DNA of 64,000 bases from assembly GCF_020283565.1 (NCBI RefSeq), contig NC_060061.1, forward strand, positions 20,621,362 through 20,685,361, read 5' to 3'. The position numbers and the translations under genes are program-made. Below are positions 20,558 to 32,225 of the stretch, piece after piece (within the stretch, counting starts at the first letter, position 1; the number at the start of each line of letters is the position of its first letter). The stretch comes from Trifolium pratense (taxonomy: Eukaryota; Streptophyta; Magnoliopsida; Fabales; Fabaceae). Under the pieces are notes generated by a model. That model had not been told where the DNA came from and made no database searches. It saw only the letters and a program-made list of their open reading frames with translations.

Positions 20558-22384
20558 TTAGGTTTCCATCTGCTTCACACTGTCTACTATGTGCTGTATT
20601 TTGTGTGAAAGGGTCACATTATGCTCCTCGATATAATCAAATATCACTTCAAGTTGTCTTTTATAAGTTACTGATCGCTTCTTCTCTATTGCCAACTGCT
20701 GAGATAATTCGCGGATTTTATCATGTTCGTTCTGAGACTGATAAAAACAAACAAAAGAGGTAAGTATGGTGGAAAATTTAAACTGAAAAGGGTGCAAAAT
20801 AGAATATTTATACATCACACAAGTTATTTACATATATGTGTGAAGAAAGCGTCATAATCGCAATTTCTAAGTTGAAATTTCTTTAATGGGAAGGATAAGG
20901 TGGCCAATACAGATGAATGCTCTATTTTCGAAAGATAAGAGACAATACGTAGGAGTTAAGAAAGAGGAGAAAAACCTTCAAAATTGTATACTTCCTCAGA
21001 CCTAAATTATAAGCACCTTTTAAGAAAAAAATGTCCCAAAATATGAACACCGTTTCAAATTACTATATACATTAATTATTATTTTTTAAATATACTCTTA
21101 ATTATTACTACTATTTGTCTTGCAAGATGAAACTTCAAAGTTGAACACATTCATATACAAAAGGGTATTTTAGGAAGTAGGAACATCTATACACAAAATG
21201 GACACTTTAAATTCATTAACAACTTTTCTCAAAATATGTGAAAATTGTAAGCGGTACTTATAAAAAGGGGGAAAAGTAAATGCATTCAGGGATCCTTTAA
21301 GTTTCATGTTAATAGTTATGTCCTTTAAGTTTTTCTGGTAACAAATAGATCCTTTAAGTTTCTAACTTGTGGCACCGTCAACCTTCCAGTTATCCCACAC
21401 TTACAAAAACAATGACGTGACCATTAATTTTGATGTTAACCATGATGAATTTGAGACTCAATCTGATGTGAGCCATGAGGTCCAATTGGAAGAGAGGATA
21501 ACTAAAAGAAAGGTAACGGTGCAACGCGTTAGAAACTTAAAGGACCGATTTGTTAGCTAAAAAACTTAAAGGACCTATTTGTTGCCTAAAAAACTTAAAG
21601 GACCTAATTGTTACAAATGCGAAACTTAAAGGGCTCATGGATGCATTTGACCTATTATATAAGGTGAAAAAGACAAATTTAGCTATGAATGTATAAAAGA
21701 ACAAATATTATCCTGAAAACTTCATTCTAATGTGGTGTGAAATTATCTAATAGTTAACAGAAAAGTAGAATCATGATCTAATTAACAGAATAAACTATTA
21801 TAATATATATAAGAATGAATAAACTAGTTTAGTATATAATCCTTTAGTAGTGAAAAAGCACAAGAACTGACCGGATATTGTTCAAACATGCAATCCCTTC
21901 TATTACTTCCGGGATTCAAGGGATGTGTGTGCTCCTTTACAAACTTTGTAATAACCCATTTACCAGAATTAATTTTCCTCATCATAATCATTGCCCTACA
22001 ACCAACCCTTGTCTCTGCCCTTTGTCTTACGATCTTTTCGCGCTTATCAGGCATTCTGTAACCCTCTTTGTTGCAAACAAGAGCGCGTCCAATAGCAGTT
22101 CCGTCACGCCTTGATCGTGAGAGTTTGCTTACGCGTATGATGAATCCAACCTCGGCTGCGTATGCATTATAAAAGGCATGTGCTGCTGCTTCCGACTCGA
22201 ACTCCTGACCCACATAGGGCTCATCAGCAGAACCGTCCGGTAGTGTGGGAACTGCTGAGGGAATTGTTAATGCTCCTGCAGAAGAATCTTGAGTCACGTT
22301 ATCATCTTGGTCTTGTTTGTAAGTTGGTTCAGCAGAACTTTCTTCTTCTATGTTTTCATCAGGTATGCTACCGACTTCAACCAT
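20558..22384 (-). CDS. Short FAR1-related factor (FAR1 DNA-binding domain plus coiled coil)
   Basis: Two coding exons: 21872-22384 and 20558-20731, joined phase 0 across a 1.1-kb intron, giving 228 residues. The FAR1-type WRKY-GCM1 zinc finger spans ~57-156 with Cys104, Cys129, His152 and His154. The C-terminal exon (NEHDKIRELSQQLAIEKKR...KIQHIVDSV) is a coiled coil typical of short FAR1-related proteins such as Arabidopsis At3g59470. There is no MULE transposase domain, unlike FHY3/FAR1. These proteins are transposase-derived nuclear regulators. Start choice: the frame is open to an ATG at 22489, but a strong acceptor (TTGTTGTTGCAG) at 22459-22470 suggests that stretch is intronic, so the ATG at 22384 is preferred. 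An 18-bp duplication encodes a repeated AVRDA. Two MITE-like elements sit in the intron. Confidence 0.85.
20989..21278. mobile_element. Degenerate Stowaway-like MITE in the FAR1-like intron
   Basis: Starts TACTTCCTCAGACCTAAATT and ends ...GGTACTTATAAAAAGGGGG, a decayed form of the CTCCCTC...GAGGGAG ends. Internal inverted segments (TAAGCACCTTTT / AAGCGGTACTTATAA) support a foldback origin. Confidence 0.4.
21278..21648. mobile_element. MULE-like element with repeated CCTTTAAGTTT in its inverted ends
   Basis: Ends AAATGCATTCAGGGATCCTT (left) and AAATGCATCCATGAGCCCTT (inverse of right) match. Both arms repeat the unit ...AAAGGACCTATTTGTT... (three to four copies per arm). A 63-codon frame inside (21369-21560) shows no family. 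It lies in the intron of the FAR1-like gene. Confidence 0.5.
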
Positions 22385-22457
22385 GACAGCATCTCTTACT
22401 GCATCGATAGCATCTCTTACTGCATCGCAATTAACAGAGCCATCAATCCCTAACTCC

Positions 22458-24790
22458 ACTGCAACAACAAAAGATCTGCTATAAGACATATCGAAGATGC
22501 ATTGGAGAAATATTTTTAAAAAGAATAAAACAAATTATTAGATGCTTTTTGGGAATATATTGAGAAGTATCGGGTGTGTGTTGGACACCGATACTTTTCC
22601 ATTTTTGGAGTATCATAGCTTCCAATTCCATAACTCTTTTTATCGAAACCTATGAAGTCAATGATGGGATAGCGAAAAGGAGTATTGCCGCTGCTTCACA
22701 AGTTTAGGGAAACAATACATGAAACTCATCATACACTAAATGCTAAAAAAAATAGAAGAATACGCAACATTAAAGAGATATTCGTAACTAATAATCAAAG
22801 TTCATTGCTATCAATTTCAAAACCAATAAAAATCACACAAGTTTAAGAGCCTCCAAGGTTTAAAATGACTCATCTAAAATAAATACAAGTGATTCCATTA
22901 ATGGAATCACTATCTTCAAGGTGAGGATGACTTTCAGAACTCAGAAGCTGCAAAAGATGGGGATGGAAGATAGTAGGCCCTATTTTGTTGTCATTCAAAA
23001 TTTTAGGGTGAAATGATAAAAAAAAGTTGAAAAATGGTATGGCGTAGCTAAACGTTGAAGGCAAAATAACGTGAATGTGGCGGACTTACAACCCCAGTTG
23101 GGCCGCAATAGGTGGCGACGCTACAGCCGCTGGCAATGCAATGGAGTTTTGCATAGAGCCCAGGGTTCACTATTGACTTCATAGAATGAAATCAAAATAA
23201 CGTGAGAACATGTCAATAAATATAGTCCTAATCACAATTTTTTTATAAGCAAAAACCTTACTTCCAGAGGGAACTATAATGTGTACAACATGATTTACAA
23301 AAAAAGTTTCGAAAATAAAACAATGACAATAGAATTCACAACACAACAGCAAAAAATAAAATACACTCCCAATAATAAACAAAACAAAGCATTGGAATCA
23401 CCTATTATTTGTCAAATACATTCCTCCCAACAACCAAAATACATTACCACACTAAATAAAAAATAACCCGAATTCAGGAAGTGTATAATACAAGAAACAA
23501 ACAATCTACTATGAGCACATTTGGAAGAACTTAATTAGAGCTTATCTGGGCTTATCTCGTGAAATGGCTTATAAATATAGCTTATGGAAAGTGGAAACCA
23601 TTTATGCTGAGTTTATACTTTTCCCCTTTTGATCTTTTCAGTTTCCATTCATCCCAAATTCTATTTTTACGATGAAAACAAAAGTTGAGAACACAAAATG
23701 CTTTTCAATGTGTATATTCAAGCGCAAAGAACACTTACTGTATAAACATTGAATTAAGCAGTTTATCCATATGCTCCCTATTTATAAAAAAAATAAAAAA
23801 TCCTTCCTCGTTCCCCCTAAACAAGTAAAATGAGTGAATAACAACTCCACATTCGGTGTACTAACTCAATCAATCCCAAAATGCAGACAATCTGTGGCAT
23901 GCATTAGATGGCCTCACTGCAATGCAAAAGCATTTGTTTCTGAATTATATTGTCCCAAATACGATCGTAACTAATTTGTCTCACCTTAAACAACGAAGGA
24001 AAAACGAAACAGCTCCACAATTATGGAACACAATATGTTTACTTATCTACTAAATCAAGCATTCCAAATTTTATTCTATGTTAAGTTTCTACATGACTTG
24101 TAGCTTGTTGTCAATCAAATCATAAACAACACCAAAATCAAATATCTTTGGTAGAACATCAACTAAGTGTCTGTTTGTTTTTGCGGTGCATCAGTGTCGG
24201 ACACCCGTCAAGGTCAAAGCTACAGTTTGTAGCTTCTCTAAAAGTTCAAAAGGATACTACTAGTATGCATTTAAAAGGTTTGTGCAATGAATGTATGTAT
24301 CAATCAAGAAAAGCTTAAGCTCAGATCATGACAATATTAACAAGTCCAATATATCCTTCTTCACTAACAAAACAAAACATATAACTTGGATAATGTATAG
24401 TGTGTTATTCTCAAATGAAAAACAAGACATGCATATTTCAATCATAGGAAAAAAAAAAGCACCACAAACATAAAATAAAAGTAACAACAATACCAACATC
24501 AAGCTTCAATTTTGAGTTAATTTCTTCATACCCTTTGAACTTAATTGTAGAAACATAAAAGAAAGAAGATTCAAAATCACAAGAAAAGAAAAACCCTAAA
24601 ATACCATCTGAATCAAAATCATCAATAGAATTTTCCACAACAGACAAAAATAAAAAAGAACACAAACGAAACAACAACAAAAAAAAACACTTACTCAGAA
24701 AATCGATGGTTGTAGAAAGCTGAAACTAGAAACTCTCTGATTATTGTCTGATTCTATGATAAGCGCTTCTTCAGAGAGAAACACCAGAAT
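22458..24790 (-). other. Inferred 5'UTR and long 5'UTR intron of the FAR1-like gene
   Basis: On the minus strand a consensus donor CTGA|GTAAGTG at 24695/24694 follows a plausible leader (24696-24790), and the acceptor before 22458 closes a ~2.2-kb intron. No coding frame with family features occurs in 22500-24690. If right, transcription starts near 24790, only ~260 bp from the CRM gene ATG, forming a divergent promoter. Confidence 0.45.
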
Positions 24791-25052
24791 ACAAAAGAAG
24801 ATATTTAGGTAAGGTAAAGCACATATAATTCCCAAGTGTCTTATTACGTGTCAAAATCCTAATGGTTATCATCCTCTGAAAAAGTCAACATTCTTATCGA
24901 CCCACTAATATCTTGCCACGTGTTCCATCAAATGGATCCTAGCCGGTAAGATTTGTACCCGAAATATAACCCACCCGATCCAATACGGGTGGTGTACCAC
25001 AACAACACAAACACAGTCATACATTGTTTCATGTTTTTCTTCATCTCTAACT
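24791..25052. promoter_or_regulatory. Putative divergent promoter between FAR1-like and CRM genes
   Basis: About 260 bp separate the inferred minus-strand leader and the plus-strand ATG at 25053. An upstream ATG at 25031 opens an out-of-frame ORF that overlaps the CRM start and ends at a TAG just downstream (25085-25087); it could reduce initiation. The bidirectional role is inference. Confidence 0.4.
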
Positions 25053-27625
25053 ATGGCAGTTACATCGTTGTTCCGCACTATTCATAGAGCTTCATCTATT
25101 ATCAAATCCTCGTTTTCGGTCTCTCCCAGGTTCTTTCTCACTTCTCTCACTGAAACATGTTTTGTTGTTTTTTTTGGTATAGAAACTTATAAGTCAAAAA
25201 TCAAATTTTTAATTTTTTTGGTTACATAAATATCAAATTTTTATGATTGTTATGAATAATATATTCAATTAACTAAATTGGGTTGGCTTTGTTTTCCTTG
25301 GTGGTGATTTTGGGTTATTGAAAGTTGAAGACTTTGAAATTGAATTGACATGTGAAATTTTATGTGTTTATGTGTTTTAGGTTAGTTGGGAGCGGTCAAT
25401 TATATTCTATATGTTCTCCATTGAGGCATTGTATGCATTTTGAGAAGCAAGGTTTTTGGTGGGGTTTGAGAGAGTTGAGTTATGGGAAGGTTAATCTTGT
25501 GATAAGGGATGGGAAGACTAAGTTTGAGGCTCATGAGATTGAGCCTCCAAGGAAAGATAAGTGGAAGACTAAGAAGAAGTTGAAGATGCAAAGGAAGAGA
25601 GAGAAGGAGAAGAGGAAAGCGGCGGATAGGAGAAATCCTAGTCGACTTGGTGTTAAAGGGAAGAAAAAGAAGCATAAGTTTGCTACTCCTGAAGAGAGAA
25701 TTAAGTTCAAGATTGATAATGTAAGCGCTATCATTTGATTTGATTTTCTTTTGTTTTGTTTTCATTTCATGGCAACCTATGGAGCACTGACACAGACAAC
25801 TGACACGACATTGATACTCACACGTAGACACCAGATATAATTTAGGAAAATGAAAGTGATTGAATATAACCACATGTGGTGGTATTAGAAACTGATGCGT
25901 GTCGGACACCGCTTTTAATCTGGAGAGTGTCGGTCGGTGCTACATAGGTGCCAAACCTTTTGCAGCATACCGCTTCTTCGTTTGTTAAAAACTTTTTTTA
26001 CTCAAAGTAATCAATCCTCATATATTTTTAAATCGCGTTTGATAAGAGGTAAAATCAATACTGACATTCCACCATGAATTTGTTTTGGACTTATAGGAGC
26101 TTCTCAGTTGAAATAAATTTATGATTCTTCATTTACATAGAAATCCTTATAAGCTTACAGATATTTATAGAGAAGTTAAATGAGTGTTTTTGAAAATTTA
26201 AGATGCAGAAGTTAGTTTCAGCTTATACTAGAAGCTCAATTTTAAATAACTTGGTCATTGTAAATTTCTTCAAAAAACTTCCCCATAACTGCTTGTTGAG
26301 AAAATTATCTATATTGGCTCAGTTATTATAAAGCTTGGCAGTAGAAGCTTTGTTGAGGAACTTTATTTGCCTAGACATTGTACTCAAATTTTGATCACTC
26401 TGATTTTAACCCCAGGCGAGAGTCAAAGAAGCGTTACTCATTGAAAGGCTCAAACGATACGAAGTTGCTAAAGCTCAGGGTCCCGAAGTAAAACCAGATG
26501 GCTTGACGGGGGAGGAACGGTTTTATCTGAAGAAAATGGCTCAGAAGAGTTCTAATTATCTACAAGTTGGAAGAAGAGGATTATTCGGAGGGGTTATTCT
26601 CAATATGCATTTGCATTGGAAGAAACATGAGACTGTTAAGTGCATTTGCAAGCCTTGTAAACCTGGTCAAGTACACGAGTATGCGCAAGAACTTGCCAGA
26701 TTGAGTGGTGGTATTCCAATTCACATCATAGGTGATGACACTATAATATTTTATCGTGGAAAGAACTATATACGGCCTGAGGTTATGTCACCGGTAGATA
26801 CATTGTCCAAGAAAAAGGTGTGTTTCTGTGTTTTTTTTAATCTAAAAGTTATCATTGGTTTAGTTTATTTTATCAAATCATTTAAAATAAATTGGAAATA
26901 CAACTCGATTTTTAGCAGTGTTGTTAAATAGCAACTATAGCAGCATTATGTGAAGCAGAATTTGAACAAATCGTCGCTATTGTTCCATAATACAAAATAT
27001 TGTCAAATCGCAACTGTAACGGAGATATATAGCAATTTTGTGTAGCGTAATTTGAATAAACCTTTATTTTCTGCGATCTGTGATTGAGAACATGGTTTTT
27101 TGGAGGGCGTGTTTTTTCAATGATATGTGAATTTGTTGGCATAACATTGAGATTAGTCAAATAACTTCTTTTTTTTTCCTACAGGCACTTGAAAAATCCA
27201 AGTATGAGCAATCACTCGAGTCAGTAAGGCGTTTCATTGCTATCGCGGAGAAAGAATTGGAGCTATATCACAGACACGTTGCACTTTATGGCGACCCTAG
27301 CAACCGCAATCCCTTGTCTATACTCGACGGTCCAAGTAGAAGCTCCATGGAAAAGAGGAATTACGGCGAAAAGAACCATGATTCGAGTAGCTATTATCTT
27401 TCAGAAACAGAAGCTGATTCCTCGCAGTCGGAGCTATCAGAATCTGAAGATAACCTTGAAAACGGGAACTTGTCAATGAGTGAATCAGATTCTGAAGAGG
27501 GCGACATGTTGGTTTCCGATGATGATCAAGAAAGAGAAGTATATTTTAGTAAAATGCAAAATCAAGATTCATCATCAATGTCTAAACATGCCCACCAGTA
27601 TAGGAATCAACATTTGTTATCTTAA
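25053..27625 (+). CDS. CRM-domain RNA-binding protein (organelle type, small single-CRM group)
   Basis: Four exons: 25053-25129, 25381-25720, 26416-26817 and 27185-27625. All have GT..AG junctions and in-phase joins, giving 419 residues. The N-terminus MAVTSLFRTIHRASSIIKSS is rich in Ser/Arg without acids, like an organellar transit peptide. A basic region (KKKLKMQRKREKEKRK) follows. A single CRM (CRS1-YhbY) domain spans ~169-265 with the GxxG-type loop GRRGLFGGVI and YRGKNY at its end. The C-terminus in exon 4 is Ser/acid-rich. CRM proteins bind structured RNA, typically group II introns or ribosomal RNA in chloroplasts or mitochondria. This layout resembles Arabidopsis At3g25440/At4g13070. 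Organelle choice cannot be read from sequence alone. Confidence 0.92.
25770..25955. mobile_element. MITE in CRM gene intron 2 (GTGTCGGACACC family)
   Basis: Ends GGCAACCTATGGAGCACTGA and the inverse of the right end GGCACCTATGTAGCACCGAC match. The core carries GTGTCGGACACC. A relative lies at 51428-51615. Entirely intronic. Confidence 0.55.
26925..27105. repeat. Dispersed repeat in CRM intron 3, inverted relative at 27740-27900
   Basis: TAGCAACTATAGCAGCATTATG and AGAATTTGAACAAAT reappear in inverse orientation at 27750-27820 (ATTTGTTCAAATTATGC...GCTATAGTTGCTATTTGAC). Both copies include TAGCTATTTGAC-like ends typical of non-autonomous hAT elements; the class is inferred. Confidence 0.5.
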
Positions 27626-27937
27626 GAAATCCCCATCAAACCAAACCAAATAGTACATAAAAATATGCTTTGAAGGAAATTGAAAAATTATATACTGTTA
27701 GAAAGTAGATGCAACCTTACCTAACCCTAAGATTGTGAATAACAGATCGTGGAAAATAACTATTTGTTCAAATTATGCTATGCTGCAATGCTATAGTTGC
27801 TATTTGACGAAGCTTTGTACTAAATAGTGTGTTGCGAAACAATAATTTTTTTTCAAATTTTACCATGTTACTACTATAGTCGCTATTTGACAACATTGAC
27901 GACCATCGTTAATTGGTGTGGGTGAATTATCATGATC

Positions 27938-28135
27938 GGAGATTTTCTTTTAACAACCTACCAGTTTCTCGTGCGCTCTATGTCTTTTTCATTTTACCCT
28001 TCCGTTACTTAAGTAGCGGACTTTATAAAGGTAAGGTGTTTTGGGGGTATCCACTACCTAAGTAGCGGATTGGGGTATTTTGGTAAATTTGAATGGCGCG
28101 CGAGAAAATCGGTAGGATGAGAAAAGAAAATCTCT
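27938..28135. mobile_element. MITE, copy 2 of the CCGCTACTTAAGTAGCGG family
   Basis: About 198 bp. The left end GGAGATTTTCTTTTAACAAC pairs with the inverse of the right end AGAGATTTTCTTTTCTCATC; further in, CCTACCAGTTTCTCGTGCGC pairs with GGCGCGCGAGAAAATCGGTA inverted. CATGAT lies on both sides (27931-27936 and 28136-28141). It shares its interior with the element at 1092-1318. Confidence 0.75.
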
Positions 28136-28493
28136 CATGATTGAAGACATGCATGGCCCATTGGCCCTTGTTTGCTTTGGATGTAATTAAGACACATTGC
28201 TAAAGGGACCCAACCCAAGGGTTGAATATCTAGAAGTAGAATAAAACATCAAAATCAAAATGATTCTGATTCCAAATGCAAATAGTGAATGATATTGATA
28301 TCTCAGCTGATGATTTGTTAACACGTTAAAATGATACCAAAAGCATTAACGGTATGTCTTGTAGAAGGCTAAATTATAGACAGGACAACAATATGTGTCC
28401 ATTTATCTGAGTCACCTAGTATCAATGATGCGAGCTTATCAAACAGAGATTTTATGGCGTATTTGTAGGTAAATTTTAATATGGACCACTTCA

Positions 28494-28822
28494 TCAAGTG
28501 GTCCATGGTGAACCAGTCACGAATAACATTATAACGAATACGAATTTTACAAAATTTACCGTTGGATTGAAAGTTTAGATCATATAGTTCATCCATTAGA
28601 AAAATTTAGGAAAATTGAAAATCATTTGATATGTTATCGAGACACGTCAAGATTAACGGTTTATTAAATAACGTAAATCTTGATGGGTCTCAATAACATA
28701 TCAAATGATTTTCAAAAAAATTTTAAAAATTTATGGATGATTTATACGATATAAACTTTCAATCCAATAGTAAATTTTGTAAAATTCATATTCGGTAGAT
28801 CACTTGTCCACGGTGGACCACT
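28494..28822. mobile_element. Palindromic MITE, copy 1 (ACCGTTGGATTGAAAGTTTA family)
   Basis: Nearly the whole element is a perfect-to-imperfect inverted repeat. TCAAGTGGTCCATGGTGAAC at the left pairs with the GTCCACGGTGGACCAC end. ACCGTTGGATTGAAAGTTTA pairs with TAAACTTTCAATCCAATAGT. AATCATTTGATATGTTATCG pairs with AACATATCAAATGATT. A second copy lies at 49185-49479. Confidence 0.75.
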
Positions 28823-29194
28823 ATTAGCCGTATATTGTTAGTAATGAAATGCTCTAAGCATATTTCTGTTGAAAAAAAAAAACTTGAGGCACAAGTCATG
28901 CCTAAGTTGTTGAAACAATTACAAAGAAGAGTCTGCAAATAGAGCAGACAAAGAACATGAAACTTAAAAAGATAACCCTATGAAAGGAATAGAGTTTTAT
29001 AACTTTGAGACACTAATTGTAGTAAAAACTAAGGATAAAGAAAAGTTTGGATCGATCAATACTAAAAAAGTTTCTGAGATTCAGAAATAAAACTACACCT
29101 TTCACGTGCAAAACTTTTCTTCAAATGGGCGTAAGCTACTTTTAACATATTTATATTTGTTTTGCAACACAATACTCAAAAACTTATTTTTGTC

Positions 29195-29411
29195 TTATTT
29201 GGATTGAGTTATTTTTGAGCTTATGTGAAATAACTCATACAAATAAATAAATTTTTATGCATGATCATAACTTTTTCAAGATAGTTTATGATAAAACAAC
29301 TTATAAAAATATAATTTTTGTTAATGAAAACTTAGAATTAACATAAAAGTTTATTTATTTGCATAAACTATTATCATAAACTCAAAAATAAGTCAAATCC
29401 AAACGGACCCT
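29195..29411. mobile_element. MITE family 'TTGACTTATTTTTGAGC', copy A
   Basis: Left arm ATTTGGATTGAGTTATTTTT and right arm (inverse of AAAAATAAGTCAAATCCAAA) match. Inner blocks ATACAAATAAATAAATTT and its inverse also pair. Diverged copies at 34073-34291 and 60645-60908. Confidence 0.6.
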
Positions 29412-29452
29412 TTGTATTTTTTCTAAATAGAGATTATTTTGTTTTACAATTT

Positions 29453-30064
29453 TTTTTACTCAAAAACAATATATTCATTCATTCAAATTCATAGGAAATA
29501 CATCGATCGAAATCATCACAAATTCAATTTCGCTAAAAACTAATAAGGATGAATCTGCAAACATGCTCACAGCATCCGAATTAATAGCATAAAACGGCCA
29601 AATGTCTAAGACAAAGCCTACAATTGATATGACAAACTTCAAATGTTCGGAATAATCATGCATCCGGATCTGCAACGTTGATGATGCTAAAGTCATTGAA
29701 TCCGCACCGAATTGAGATCGAAACAAACCTGTAAATCCGAACAAAAATAAACACCGTACCAAGACGGGACAAACACCGTACTAAGACGGGATAAACAAAA
29801 CAAAGACTCCGCACTAAGGCGGGATTAAAACAAACCAGATGAAAAAATCACAAAAGAGAAAACTAGAATAAAACCTAAAAAGTATGTGAATATCACTTAT
29901 TTAAATAAAAGACATAAAAAACAATCAAGAGGGGTGATTCCGAATCAAAAATGATCCTAAACCACCCCTCTCTGATTGATAAACCAAGAAAATCAACCAA
30001 AAAAGTTGGCGCCGGCGGCAGAGGGAGAGAAAGAGAATTAAGGTAGGAGAGCACAGCTAACTAA
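29453..30064 (-). mobile_element. Retroposon (minus orientation) with 20-bp target duplication
   Basis: ATTATTTTGTTTTACAATTT at 29433-29452 is repeated exactly at 30065-30084. The inserted 612 bp begin, on the plus strand, with a T-run, so the poly(A) tail points left and the element reads on the minus strand. It starts there with a C/T-rich, G+C-rich leader. It contains repeats of CCGTCTTAGTACGG-like units and a 95-codon frame (29475-29762) with no family I recognise. The layout fits a non-autonomous LINE-mobilised element. Confidence 0.8.
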
Positions 30065-30720
30065 ATTATTTTGTTTTACAATTTAAATGTTTTCTTTGTT
30101 ATCATAATATTGTGCAGAATTTTCATACTATTTTCCTGTTTAAACGTCATTTGAGTTTGAGTTGTCGTTTCAATAAAATTATTTATTTTTTATCAATCAA
30201 TAAATAAATTATATTTGTTTTTGTCTATTAGCTAGATGTGGCTAGACTTACAACACATTTTAAATGTGGACAAGCGTATTTGTCAAAAAAAGAAAGTGGA
30301 ATAGCATATTATTCTGGATCCGATGTGTATCAGTGTTTCTTGAACTAGGGATACAAATGAGTATCTACGGATACAAATAGTATGATATTCGTGTCCTCTT
30401 CGGTAGTTAAATATAATACAAGTGTCCACCTTATATTCGTATCAGGTAATATACAAATTACAACCTCATTAAGTCAATGAGTATAAAATTCACCACAATC
30501 AACCGACGGACGCAACAACAAGGTCATGTCTTGCTGAATTCTATATAACAATTGTCTTTTGTCTATGTTAATTCTCAACCTAGTACTTTTTTCACGACTA
30601 ACCCTAGGAGCAACCACCGACAAATAATACTTTTAACCACCACCTTAAGCGACAAATTGGAATGTCGCAAGTTATGTCATATGGACATATTATGCAAACA
30701 AACAATATATACCACCTTAT

Positions 30721-30838
30721 GGGGTGAGATGAGTAGCTCAACTGGTTAAGTTAGTTGAGGTAAAAGTTAAGGAGTATGAGGTACAGGGTTCAAGTCCTGA
30801 TAAAGGATAAAAAACTAACACAATATTGTAATACTAAC
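30721..30838 (+). mobile_element. tRNA-derived SINE-like element
   Basis: GAGTAGCTCAACTGGTTAAG matches a polymerase III A box (tRNA positions 8-19), and GGGTTCAAGTCC ~45 nt on matches a B box. The 3' part is AT-rich and ends near TAATACTAACAACTAACA. It is not a tRNA gene: there is no acceptor stem and no anticodon stem. Confidence 0.55.
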
Positions 30839-30849
30839 AACTAACATTG

Positions 30850-30850
<1 letters not shown>

Positions 30851-30904
<54 letters not shown>
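30851..30904. repeat. (TA)n microsatellite
   Basis: About 26 TA units. Confidence 0.95.
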
Positions 30905-30905
<1 letters not shown>

Positions 30906-32001
30906 CAATTAGATTTGCAACATTTTAGAACTGCAATTAGATTTGTTTTGAGTTAACCTTTAGATGAAAATGCTCTGACTCACTTTTCAACTTCAGATCT
31001 TGATTTGGGTCATTGATGTTTCTCTTTGAAAATGGACCATTGTAAGATGAAATAACATGAGACTACTGCCACTTGATTTGGAAGGATTGGAAAATCCAAG
31101 GTCAAACGCATAAATGACAAGGTTACGTTAAACTGCGATGTGAAAGAAGATATATCCTCCACTCAATCAAATATGTGACTCTAATGCGGTGGTTTTGTGC
31201 GGCAGCGATTCCGGTGGCTGATTCATTGTAATTCGACAAGCGTCGGTGGATGATGATGAAGGATGTGGTCATGCGGAAATTTCAGATTTTTCTAAGTTAA
31301 CGGATGTTGAAGAGTGCGTTAACGGAAGATAATCTATTATATTAAGTAATCCAGGTGTCACAATTTTATTGGGAACAGTTCTAACAACACCTAAAGAACA
31401 ATATCTAAATTTTGTCCTATTCAACTTATTTTTCTATATTCTTTCAATAATTTATTTTTATCGACTAAACTCTCTATATTTTTTCTTTCCTATTTTTATT
31501 TATACATTCCTATATAATATTTTTTTTGTATTTATTTTATTCTTTCTATATTTTTTGTATTTATCTTATGTTGTTTTTATATTTTGTTAGTAAAATTACA
31601 ATGAACGGTATAAAACTTACAATGTGGTTAAAAATAACAAGAATAAATTAGTAACTTTAGTGATAATCGATTTTAATATATTAGTAATAGATTACATGTC
31701 CCTTCCACTTTCCATCCGTGAGGATCAATTTTTATGTGGGACCCAACTCCATCTTTCTTTCCTTTGCTTTTTGTGGCTGTTTCAAACGATGGAAAGCTAA
31801 TCATTCCACCATCTTTCCCTCCCCTCACAATCTTTTATTCTTCTTTCTCTTGAAACAAACATAGTGTAAGTGTTTATTTTTTATTTTTTATTTTTTTTGG
31901 TAGAAAGTGTAAGTGTTTATTCTCTCTATACAACTTTGAAGATTAATTATTCAACAACATGAATATGATGTATTAACATTATACTCAATTTTGTCATAAG
32001 A
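30905..32001. other. Intergenic DNA
   Basis: No supported gene. Contains a tail-like footprint: AGTGTAAGTGTTTATT at 31863-31878 and 31906-31921 around a T-rich tract ending in GGTAGAA. Confidence 0.5.
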
Positions 32002-32225
32002 AAAAACATTGAGTAATCAGTCAATTTAATCCCTAAACTACCACTCTCTCACCAACTTAGTCCCTAAACTATTAAAACCAACTAAAAGGTCCATAAACTA
32101 TTTTTCATCCATCAATTTAGTCATCGGTTAACTTTTCTGTTAACTATTCTATAAAACCCTAAAATATTATTATATTTTCTTCTGCCACATGCTTCGACAG
32201 AAACTTCTAAATCCTCACCGCCAAC

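Noticed and set aside
30721..30838. Possible tRNA gene
   Set aside because: Has A- and B-box-like motifs but no acceptor or anticodon stems; better read as SINE-like.
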